61,017 nucleotides of DNA from an uncultured bacterium (GTDB lineage Bacteria > Cyanobacteriota > Vampirovibrionia > Gastranaerophilales > Gastranaerophilaceae), in assembly GCA_902794035.1 (NCBI GenBank), contig CADBFN010000007.1, positions 1 to 61,017 of the forward strand, in the 5' to 3' direction. The stretch's first letter is position 1. Every line of letters starts with the position of its first letter. The notes under the pieces were generated by a model. It worked only from the letters and a program-made list of their open reading frames with translations, was not told the DNA's origin and did not search any database. This document shows, in pieces, positions 54,365 to 61,017 of the stretch. The translations under genes were made by a program, and so were the position numbers.

Positions 54365-55193
54365 AACACATATTCATTGGTATCCGGGGCATATTGCCAA
54401 AGCTGAAAGGAAATTAAAAGAACAACTTTCGCTAGTGGATGCCGTAATAGAAGTAATTGATGCGAGAATACCACTTTCAAGCAGATATGACAATATTACG
54501 GGACTTCTAAATCAGAAGCCCCGTTTTTTACTTGTAAATAAATCAGATTTAGTTGATAAAAATGAGCTTGATAAATACATTGAAATTTTAAAAAGAGAAA
54601 CAGAAACCTCTGTTATCCCGACAAGTGCAAAATCAAATAAAGACCTCAATATTATTATAAAAGAGGCAATAAGATTATCAGAGCCACGCATTGCGGCAAT
54701 TATGGCTAAAGGTCTTTTGCGCAGACCGGCAAGGATTATGGTTGTAGGACTTCCAAATGTAGGCAAATCAAGTATTATAAATAAATTGACCCGTTCATCA
54801 AAAACAAAAACAGGTGCAAAAGCCGGTGTAACAAGACAACAGCAGTGGGTAAGAATTAACCCGCAACTTGAACTTCTTGATACTCCTGGTATTATACCAA
54901 TGAAACAGGAGGATCAAATGCGTGCAACGAAATTGGCATTTGTAAATTCTGTCGGAGATAATGCGTATTCAAACGATTTTGTTGCAAAAGAGCTTTTGAA
55001 TGTGCTAAATGATAAACAAGTCAAAGTTTTCAAAGAATATTATGCTCTTGCGGATGCAGAATTAACACTTGAAAATATTGCCCTGAACCGCAAATGGCTT
55101 ATAAGAAATCAGGAGCCTGACATTGAACGCACTGCAGGTTATGTTTTAAAAGACTTCAGAGAAGGCAAAATCGGCAAATTTATTTTGGATTAG
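54351..55193 (+). CDS. rbgA: Ribosome biogenesis GTPase YlqF/RbgA
   Basis: Circularly permuted GTPase needed for late 50S assembly. The G motifs appear in permuted order: G4 NKSDL (about 62-66), G5 TSAKSN, then G1 GLPNVGKSS (about 133-141), and G3 DTPGI. The start [16 protein letters not shown] is typical of the family. A TTG at 54351 is the only plausible start codon, with AAGGA before it inside rplS, so it is translationally coupled to L19. It ends with a 4-base overlap with recF on the other strand. Confidence 0.93.
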   Translation: MKKDKTHIHWYPGHIAKAERKLKEQLSLVDAVIEVIDARIPLSSRYDNITGLLNQKPRFLLVNKSDLVDKNELDKYIEILKRETETSVIPTSAKSNKDLNIIIKEAIRLSEPRIAAIMAKGLLRRPARIMVVGLPNVGKSSIINKLTRSSKTKTGAKAGVTRQQQWVRINPQLELLDTPGIIPMKQEDQMRATKLAFVNSVGDNAYSNDFVAKELLNVLNDKQVKVFKEYYALADAELTLENIALNRKWLIRNQEPDIERTAGYVLKDFREGKIGKFILD

Positions 55194-56302
55194 GATAAAA
55201 CACTTCCGCTTTCAATTTTATAAATCTGAACATCTTTTAAAAATTCATCTTCAAAAAGAATTGTATCTACAGATGTTATTATTGTTTGCGTATCATCAGA
55301 AATAGATTTTAACAAATAATTTTGTCTGATATCATCAAGTTCTGCTAATACATCATCAAGAAGTAAAATTGGTTCGTCACCTATTTTTTCGGTTATCAAA
55401 TCCAGTTCTGAGAGTTTTAAAGCCAAAACAATCGTTCTTTGCTGGCCCTGTGATGCAAATTTTGTACCATCAAGCCCGTTTATTGAAAAAATAATATCAT
55501 CTCTGTGAGGTCCGACACAAGCCTGACACCTTTTTATTTCTTCATCTTTTCTTGCATCTAAAGAGGCTTTGAAAACAGTCTGAATATCATTTATATCCTC
55601 AATGGCATCATCATCTATAAAAGAACAGTCATATTTTATTGAAAGATTTTCTGTTTCGCTGATTGTTAAATGTTTATTTTTTGCAATCTTCTCAATCTCT
55701 TTTATATATTTTTTTCTGATATAAATAATATTACTACCGGTCACTGAAAGCTGTTCATTCAAAATGCTCAACAGAGTATCATCATATTTCCCTGTTTTTG
55801 CACATTGTTTGAAATAATTATTTTTTTGTATTCTTATTTTTTCATATTTAGAGAGTCTGTCATCATATGCAGGATAAATTTGAGATATAGCTCTGTCCAG
55901 CCAATCTCGCCTGTCTTGTGGAGCACCTCTTAACAAAAGCAAATCAGATGAAGAAAACAACACACATTTTATAACATTTTTAAAGTCTTTTATTGCCGAT
56001 TTTACCCCATTAATTTTTAATTCACGTTTTTTATCACAATTGTATTGATAAAATAATTCCGTTTGAGTATTGTTTTTGAATATTTGAGAGTTTATAGAGA
56101 ACTTATCCGCTGAGAACTGAATCAAATCCGTATTACTTGTTGTTCTTGGCGATTTCAGAGCAGATAAGAAATAAATGCTTTCAAGGATATTTGTTTTTCC
56201 CTGCGCATTTTTACCGATAATAAGAGTTTTATTTTTATCAAATACAAGCTCTAAATCGGAACAATTACGATAATTATTCAGCTTAATCTTCTCTAACTTC
56301 AT
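55190..56302 (-). CDS. recF: DNA replication and repair protein RecF
   Basis: SMC-like ATPase that helps load RecA at gaps. The 370-residue product has Walker A GKNAQGKT (30-37), the ABC signature region FASQGQQRTIVLALKL, Walker B PILLLDDVLAELD and the LNNYRN start typical of RecF. I start at the ATG at 56302: the frame is open to 56338, but a good promoter places transcription start exactly on the 56302 ATG and puts the upstream ATG inside its -35 box. It is not next to dnaA/dnaN/gyrB. It converges with rbgA. Confidence 0.95.
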   Translation of the reverse strand: MKLEKIKLNNYRNCSDLELVFDKNKTLIIGKNAQGKTNILESIYFLSALKSPRTTSNTDLIQFSADKFSINSQIFKNNTQTELFYQYNCDKKRELKINGVKSAIKDFKNVIKCVLFSSSDLLLLRGAPQDRRDWLDRAISQIYPAYDDRLSKYEKIRIQKNNYFKQCAKTGKYDDTLLSILNEQLSVTGSNIIYIRKKYIKEIEKIAKNKHLTISETENLSIKYDCSFIDDDAIEDINDIQTVFKASLDARKDEEIKRCQACVGPHRDDIIFSINGLDGTKFASQGQQRTIVLALKLSELDLITEKIGDEPILLLDDVLAELDDIRQNYLLKSISDDTQTIITSVDTILFEDEFLKDVQIYKIESGSVLS

Positions 56303-56308
56303 AGAGTC

Positions 56309-56338
56309 ATTATACTTTAAATATATGATTTTTGCCAA
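56309..56338 (-). promoter_or_regulatory. Promoter of recF, leaderless arrangement
   Basis: TTGGCA (56338-56333), 18-base spacer, TATAAT (56314-56309), six bases, then ATG at 56302. The predicted transcript begins with the start codon, and no ribosome binding site is possible. Confidence 0.75.
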
Positions 56339-56402
56339 AATATGGACTTTAGGTAATGAATTGTGTATAATAGAAGAGTTCAGATAAGATAGAGGTTAAT
56401 GT

Positions 56403-56654
56403 ATGCTGCCTGTAATTACGGAAGATATTGCACAAAAAGTTTTTGATGAGATTTTTACGGATATGCCAAAATGGCGTAAGGAAATGATTCATTATATAAA
56501 AGACGAAAACCCTGAAATCAATTCAGCAATAATTGAAGCCGCAAACAAAACAGACTTAGATCCAAAGGCGGTTGCACTTGGAGCATATATGTCATATACA
56601 TTATTGGAATTAGCAGCAAAAGAAAGTGAAGATATCCTTAATTATACAGAATAG
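56403..56654 (+). CDS. Small acidic hypothetical protein before pilT, 83 aa
   Basis: An 83-residue acidic, helical protein (MLPVITEDIAQKVFDEIF to ESEDILNYTE) with no membrane segment. AGAGGT lies eight bases before the ATG, and a TATAAT element lies upstream at about 56370. It ends 15 bases before pilT and is surely co-transcribed with it, so a role with the pilus retraction motor is plausible. No domain recognised; it may be a lineage-specific adaptor. Confidence 0.7.
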   Translation: MLPVITEDIAQKVFDEIFTDMPKWRKEMIHYIKDENPEINSAIIEAANKTDLDPKAVALGAYMSYTLLELAAKESEDILNYTE

Positions 56655-56669
56655 AAAAGGTTATTATAT

Positions 56670-57755
56670 ATGGTAATAGAAGATTTATTAAAAGAAATTA
56701 TAGAATGCAGAGGCTCAGACTTACATATATCAAGCGGATTACCACCTATCAAACGTGTAGATGGTAACCTTATCCGAATGGATTATCCTGCGTTGACATC
56801 AACTCAAGTAGAACAGTTATTATTTCCAATGATGTCAAATGACCAAAGACGCCGTTTAGAACAAGACTGGGAACTAGATTTTTCATATGGTATCAAAGGA
56901 ATGGGGCGTTTTCGTGTAAACTTCTATAAAGATAAAGGCTCATATGCCGCAGCATTCAGAACAATCAATTCTGAAGCTCCGACATTAGAAAATATGAATA
57001 TGCCTCCAATAGTTACAGAAATTGCACAAAAACCAAGAGGTTTGGTTCTTGTTACAGGACCTACAGGTTCAGGTAAATCAACAACTCTTGCGGCAATGAT
57101 AGATTATATTAACAGAACAAGAGCAGAACATATCCTGACAATTGAGGATCCAATCGAATTTGTTCATACTTCAAAGATGAGTGTAATTCACCAAAGAGAA
57201 TTAGGTATGGATACACGTTCTTTTGCAAATGCACTTAAATCTGCATTGCGTGAAGACCCTGATATCATACTTGTAGGCGAAATGCGTGACCATGAAACAA
57301 TTGCCTTAGCTCTAACGGCTGCAGAAACAGGTCACCTTGTCTTTGGAACACTGCACACTTCATCTGCATCTCAAACAATTGACCGTATTATTGACGTATT
57401 TCCTCAAGGACAACAACAACAAATAAGGGTTCAGTTAGCAAACTCGCTTGTAGCAGTATTTGCTCAAACACTATTACCTAAACTTCTTCCTGACGGTTCA
57501 TCAAAAGGGCGTGTTATGGCACAGGAAATCATGGTTGTAACACCTGCGATTGCAAACTTAATCAGAGAATCTAAAGCCGCACAGATATATTCTACAATTC
57601 AGACAAGTGCTGAAGCCGGAATGCAGACTTTAGAAGCATCATTGGCAAAACTTGTTAATGGAGGTCAGATAACTGAAGAAAGTGCATACTCTAAAACATC
57701 AAGACCTTCAGAATTGGGAAGATTAATAAATAAAAATGCAACAAATTTAAACTAG
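56670..57755 (+). CDS. pilT: Type IV pilus retraction ATPase PilT
   Basis: Hexameric ATPase that depolymerises type IV pili for twitching motility. Walker A is GPTGSGKS (130-137), the Asp box DPIEF, Walker B PDIILVGEMRD and the His box HLVFGTLHT; the AIRNLIRE-like PilT motif appears as AIANLIRE near residue 292. The 361-residue length is typical. It fits the pilin fragment at the left edge and shows that a pilus system operates. The gene is followed closely (15 bases) by a membrane protein gene, forming a three-gene run. Confidence 0.95.
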   Translation: MVIEDLLKEIIECRGSDLHISSGLPPIKRVDGNLIRMDYPALTSTQVEQLLFPMMSNDQRRRLEQDWELDFSYGIKGMGRFRVNFYKDKGSYAAAFRTINSEAPTLENMNMPPIVTEIAQKPRGLVLVTGPTGSGKSTTLAAMIDYINRTRAEHILTIEDPIEFVHTSKMSVIHQRELGMDTRSFANALKSALREDPDIILVGEMRDHETIALALTAAETGHLVFGTLHTSSASQTIDRIIDVFPQGQQQQIRVQLANSLVAVFAQTLLPKLLPDGSSKGRVMAQEIMVVTPAIANLIRESKAAQIYSTIQTSAEAGMQTLEASLAKLVNGGQITEESAYSKTSRPSELGRLINKNATNLN

Positions 57756-57770
57756 AAAAGAGGTAAACCT

Positions 57771-58547
57771 ATGGCGTTAATGACAGATGCTTTAAGCGAT
57801 GCCCTGAGCGAAAATTTTTCTATTGTGAAAATTCTGGTTTATGCTATTCCTGTTTTTATATGTGCTTATGCTTTTATACACAAAAATATTCCATTATTCA
57901 TAATTCTTGCCATACCTACGGCAATATTACTACTCGCACTTTTAAGTAACGGCATAGCTAATATTACCAGCAACAAAAGAGAAATATTAACTCTTAATGT
58001 TTTTAGTCTGATACCTGTTGCAATTAAGCTATTTTTAGCAATTACACCACAAACAATAATGACAATCGGAATCGGATTTTGTCTGACATACTTCATCCGC
58101 ATACCTGAGGAATTAAAATACGGTCAGCTAATATACGAATGTATTGTCTGGGCACTATCAGCATCTGTTATACTAACTGAATACTTCGCATTTTCTAAAC
58201 GATTAGATGTAAAAGCCCCGTACAATTTGCAAATGATTTCAGAATCAACAATAGACATACTTGTAAATATTATATTTCTTATCCCGCAATTAATCTTAAT
58301 TGACGGAATACTGGTTGGTATTGCATGGTATATGTTTTTCTTATTCAAATATTCTCTCCAGCACCCATTGTTTGTTTATTACTGTTCTGCAATATCAATA
58401 TTTAATATTTCTTTTTTAGCCAGCTATATCGCACAAATTTCATATGAAGCAATAAAAGAAAAAGATGAGCTATATAACGACAACTATTATATTAAGACAA
58501 AAAAATATGAAATTTTAAATAATAAAAAAGAAGAAAAAGAGAACTAA
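57771..58547 (+). CDS. Multi-pass membrane protein downstream of pilT, 258 aa
   Basis: A 258-residue protein with about six hydrophobic segments (roughly residues 20-37, 41-60, 77-90, 93-112, 121-140, 164-190 and 199-220) and a charged, lysine-rich C-terminal tail of about 35 residues in the cytosol. I recognise no family. An AGAGGT site lies before the ATG. Being 15 bases after pilT, it is co-transcribed with the pilus motor and may anchor or regulate the pilus machine, but this is only position-based. It overlaps the end of uvrB by four bases. Confidence 0.75.
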   Translation: MALMTDALSDALSENFSIVKILVYAIPVFICAYAFIHKNIPLFIILAIPTAILLLALLSNGIANITSNKREILTLNVFSLIPVAIKLFLAITPQTIMTIGIGFCLTYFIRIPEELKYGQLIYECIVWALSASVILTEYFAFSKRLDVKAPYNLQMISESTIDILVNIIFLIPQLILIDGILVGIAWYMFFLFKYSLQHPLFVYYCSAISIFNISFLASYIAQISYEAIKEKDELYNDNYYIKTKKYEILNNKKEEKEN

Positions 58548-60532
58548 TCTTTCATCTCCCTCAATTTCTTTAATTGATCGCGAATTTCGGCAGCTCTTTC
58601 AAAATCCAGTATTTTTGCAGCTTTGTGCATATCTTTTTCTAATTTTGAAATAAGCTTAGGTAAATCTTTCTTTTCTACACCCATTTCAACCATTTGTTCG
58701 GCTACAACATCCTCAAAATTACGATAACTTGCGATTAAAGAAAGAAGATTATTTTCAATAGGTTTTTTAATTGTTTGCGGTATAATTCCATATTTTTGAT
58801 TGTATTCAATCTGAATTTTTCTTCTTCGTTGTGTTTCTTTGATTGCATTATTCATAGAATCGGTAATCTTATCTGCATACATTATCACTTCACCACAGGC
58901 ATTTCTTGCTGCACGACCGATTGTTTGTATCAAACTTGTTTCAGAACGCAAAAATCCTTCCTTATCTGCATCCATGATTGCAACAAGTGAAACTTCAGGA
59001 ATATCTAACCCTTCCCTTAGCAAATTAACACCAATCAGAACATCAAATTCGCCAAGCCTCAAATCTCGCAGAATTTCGACCCTTTCAATAGATTTTACTT
59101 CTGAATGTAAATATCTGACCCTGATTCCTTCCTGAAGGAAAAAGTCTGTTAAATCCTCAGCCATTCTTTTGGTTAAAGTCGTTATTAAAATTCTTTCATC
59201 TTTTTCTGCACGTTTTTTTATTTCAGCTTTCAAATCCGCAATCTGAGTATCTATAGGACGAACTGAAACTTTTGGATCCAGAAGTCCGGTCGGTCTTATG
59301 ATTTGTTCTACAATCTGCGAAGATGTTTCCTTTTCAAATTGTGCAGGTGTTGCGGATATGTATATTTTTTGTCCCACTTTATCGTAAAATTCTTCATTTT
59401 TAAGAGGTCTGTTATCTTTGGCACAAGGCAAACGGAAACCGTAATCAACCAAAACCTGTTTTCTTGAACTGTCACCATTAAACATACCTTTAATTTGAGG
59501 TAATGTAACATGAGATTCATCAACTATTGTTAAAAAATTATCAGGGAAATAATCAAGTAAAGTTGCAGGGGCAGTTCCCGGAGCACGTCTTTCAAGAATA
59601 CGAGAATAATTTTCTATACCTGTGCAATAGCCCATTTCTTTAATCATTTCAATATCATATTTTACACGTTGTTCAAGTCTTTGTGCTTCGACAAGTTTAT
59701 TTTGATTATTAAGTTCTACAAGTCTGTCGGATAATTCTTGGCGAATCAATTTTATTGTTTCTTCCTGATTTTCATCATCAGTAATATAATGCACTGCAGG
59801 ATAAATAACAATTTCTTTTGGAGTATCAATTATCTCACCGGAAACCTGATCAATTTTAACTATTTTTTCAAGCTCATCCCCAAAGAAATATAATCTTGTC
59901 ACTACTTTTTCATAAGGAGGCATAATTTCTACTATATCTCCACGAACCCTGAATGTTGAATATTTTAATTCAACATCATTTCTTTCATATCTGATTTCAA
60001 CCAGATATTTCAAAAGAGCATCTCTGTCTATATCATCACCACTATGCAGAGTAATAGTACCTTTAAAATAGTTTTCAGGAACACCTAAACCATAAATACA
60101 ACTGACAGACGACACAACAATTACATCATCACGTTCATAAAGACTTCTTGTAGTATTATGTCTCAATCTGTCAATTTCTTCATTTATGCTTGACGATTTT
60201 TCAATATATGTATCAGTTCTCGGAATATATGCTTCCGGCTGATAGTAATCGTAATAACTGATAAAATATTCAACGGCATTCTCAGGAAATAATTCTTTAA
60301 ATTCGTTATATAATTGCGCGGCTAAAGTTTTATTATGAGCAATAATAAGAGTTGGACGCTGTACTTTTTCTATAACATTTGCAATCGTAAAAGTTTTACC
60401 TGACCCTGTTATACCAAGTAATGTCTGCGTGTCATCACCCTGTTCAATTCCTTTGACAAGTTTGTCTATTGCCTGAGGCTGATCTCCAGAGGGTTTGTAA
60501 TTTGAAACTAATTTGAATAACTTATGCTCCAT
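58544..60532 (-). CDS. uvrB: UvrABC excision nuclease subunit B
   Basis: Damage-verification helicase of nucleotide excision repair. The 662-residue protein has Walker A GITGSGKT (40-47), the [12 protein letters not shown] beta-hairpin that inserts into DNA, the DESH motif and the helicase motifs [15 protein letters not shown] and QTIGRAARN. The C-terminal UVR domain (about 627-662) binds UvrC and UvrA. No ribosome binding site is present; a TAAAAT element ends six bases before the ATG, so the mRNA is probably leaderless. An inverted repeat upstream may be an operator. Confidence 0.97.
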   Translation of the reverse strand: MEHKLFKLVSNYKPSGDQPQAIDKLVKGIEQGDDTQTLLGITGSGKTFTIANVIEKVQRPTLIIAHNKTLAAQLYNEFKELFPENAVEYFISYYDYYQPEAYIPRTDTYIEKSSSINEEIDRLRHNTTRSLYERDDVIVVSSVSCIYGLGVPENYFKGTITLHSGDDIDRDALLKYLVEIRYERNDVELKYSTFRVRGDIVEIMPPYEKVVTRLYFFGDELEKIVKIDQVSGEIIDTPKEIVIYPAVHYITDDENQEETIKLIRQELSDRLVELNNQNKLVEAQRLEQRVKYDIEMIKEMGYCTGIENYSRILERRAPGTAPATLLDYFPDNFLTIVDESHVTLPQIKGMFNGDSSRKQVLVDYGFRLPCAKDNRPLKNEEFYDKVGQKIYISATPAQFEKETSSQIVEQIIRPTGLLDPKVSVRPIDTQIADLKAEIKKRAEKDERILITTLTKRMAEDLTDFFLQEGIRVRYLHSEVKSIERVEILRDLRLGEFDVLIGVNLLREGLDIPEVSLVAIMDADKEGFLRSETSLIQTIGRAARNACGEVIMYADKITDSMNNAIKETQRRRKIQIEYNQKYGIIPQTIKKPIENNLLSLIASYRNFEDVVAEQMVEMGVEKKDLPKLISKLEKDMHKAAKILDFERAAEIRDQLKKLREMKD

Positions 60533-60538
60533 AACTAA

Positions 60539-60566
60539 ATTTTAGTATAAATATACACATAAACAA
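60539..60566 (-). promoter_or_regulatory. Promoter of uvrB, leaderless arrangement
   Basis: TTGTTT (60566-60561), 16-base spacer, TAAAAT (60544-60539), six bases, then ATG at 60532; predicted transcript start is the A of the ATG. Confidence 0.7.
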
Positions 60567-60574
60567 TATTATCT

Positions 60575-60595
60575 GAATATCTCGCTAAGATATTC
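60575..60595 (-). promoter_or_regulatory. Inverted repeat upstream of the uvrB promoter
   Basis: GAATATC (60575-60581) and GATATTC (60589-60595) are perfect 7-bp half-sites separated by 7 bases, just upstream of the uvrB -35 box. It is a candidate binding site for a damage-response repressor, but it does not match the LexA boxes I know. Confidence 0.4.
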
Positions 60596-60610
60596 TAATT
60601 ATGTTCATTT

Positions 60611-61017
60611 TATCTTTTTGTCATGAAGCAAAAAGAAAAAACGAACCAAAAAAGAAAAACTCGCTGATGACAATACCGCCTTACGGCGGCATAAGACTGC
60701 TTACGCAGTAATATGTGTTTTTGCCTATCGGCAAAAATCTCATAGCGCTCTTGCTCGTTCGCAATAAACGGCATCGTTCGCAATCAGGCAGAATATTCAT
60801 TACTGCCATAATTGCTCAACTGTCGCTATCGCTCCTGCCTCTGCTCACTCGCGCTAAGGACAACGGCGCGCACTTGCAAGATGTCCGACCTTTACGAAGT
60901 GAGCAATCATTGTTTGCAACACGGCAACAAGGCGGGATTTGTTTGAACGATAGTGAGTTATCCCGCCTGTATGTGGAGCATAGCCCGAGCAGAGGATATA
61001 AGGTATAAGCCGTATCC
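60611..61017. repeat. GC-richer, repeat-rich intergenic tract running off the window
   Basis: This stretch holds a row of short stem-loops. CCGCC-TTAC-GGCGG spans 60676-60689 and ACTGC-TTAC-GCAGT spans 60696-60709, sharing the same TTAC loop; TTTTTGCC-TATC-GGCAAAAA spans 60718-60737. The word TCGTTCGCAAT occurs twice (60755 and 60774), and GGCGGGAT (60931-60938) pairs with ATCCCGCC (60960-60967). GC content is clearly above the neighbours. A 97-codon ORF exists but looks like a by-product. It is probably a dispersed repeat or remnant of a mobile element. Confidence 0.6.

Noticed and set aside
60715-61008. 97-codon ORF on the + strand
   Set aside because: It lies wholly in the repeat-rich GC-higher tract, has no ribosome binding site and reads like translated stem-loops.

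Overview
The window looks like a chromosomal segment of a strictly anaerobic, non-photosynthetic relative of cyanobacteria, most likely a gut Melainabacteria/Vampirovibrionia lineage such as Gastranaerophilales. This is an inference from three things: AT-rich coding sequence, an FTLAE-type pilin N-terminus with pilT and other type IV pilus context, and an anaerobe's gene set (class III ribonucleotide reductase, rubrerythrin, Rex) mixed with housekeeping genes. No rRNA, tRNA, CRISPR array, integrase or insertion sequence was seen.

Layout. 1-3.3 kb: a pilin fragment, tsaD and three lineage-type hypothetical genes, ending in an interleaved inverted-repeat element. 3.3-10.8 kb: metabolic and division genes on the + strand (leuC, pxpA, yvcK-panB-panC, a membrane-anchored thioredoxin with a CcdA-like partner, ftsZ). 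10.9-16.9 kb: one giant minus-strand gene (1998 codons) in which a papain-like Cys/His/Asn triad can be picked out, split by a roughly 700-residue insert. 17-23 kb: an accessory-looking + strand block with a TSCPD protein, an OmpR-type regulator, a phosphoribosyltransferase-like protein, a NADAR-like protein with an internal duplication, and an SF2 helicase with two membrane segments. 23-32.5 kb: protein quality control and replication/repair genes (rpsP, tig, clpP, clpX, polA, tatD) and ahcY. 32.6-41.3 kb: a GNAT-like protein, a 30-codon membrane peptide gene behind a structured leader, a 1498-aa AsmA/TamB-like protein, rubrerythrin, a uridine-kinase-family protein and rex. 41.4-44.3 kb: a short ribosomal/secretion operon (rpsE-rpmD-rplO-secY) with its own strong promoter. 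44.4-53.8 kb: two different glucose-6-phosphate isomerase family genes, a cobalamin riboswitch upstream of nrdD-nrdG, a Sua5/TsaC gene, an orphan cytosolic kinase/regulator pair, and mnmA. 54-60.5 kb: rplS-rbgA, recF, pilT with two small neighbours, and uvrB. The last 400 bases are a GC-richer repeat-rich tract without a convincing gene.

The genes combine into recognisable themes. They cover tRNA modification (tsaD, tsaC, mnmA), pantoate and pantothenate synthesis (panB, panC), the methyl cycle (ahcY), redox handling (thioredoxin/CcdA, rubrerythrin, Rex), oxygen-free dNTP synthesis (nrdDG) that is probably repressed when vitamin B12 is present, and type IV pilus retraction (pilT). At least six genes (tsaD, tatD, the GNAT-like gene, rex, recF, uvrB) have a -10-like hexamer ending exactly six bases before the start codon and no Shine-Dalgarno sequence. 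This suggests leaderless mRNAs. The parts least explained by known annotation are the giant split peptidase, the 18-23 kb block, the 30-codon peptide with its leader, and the mutually exclusive hairpins at 51.1 kb.
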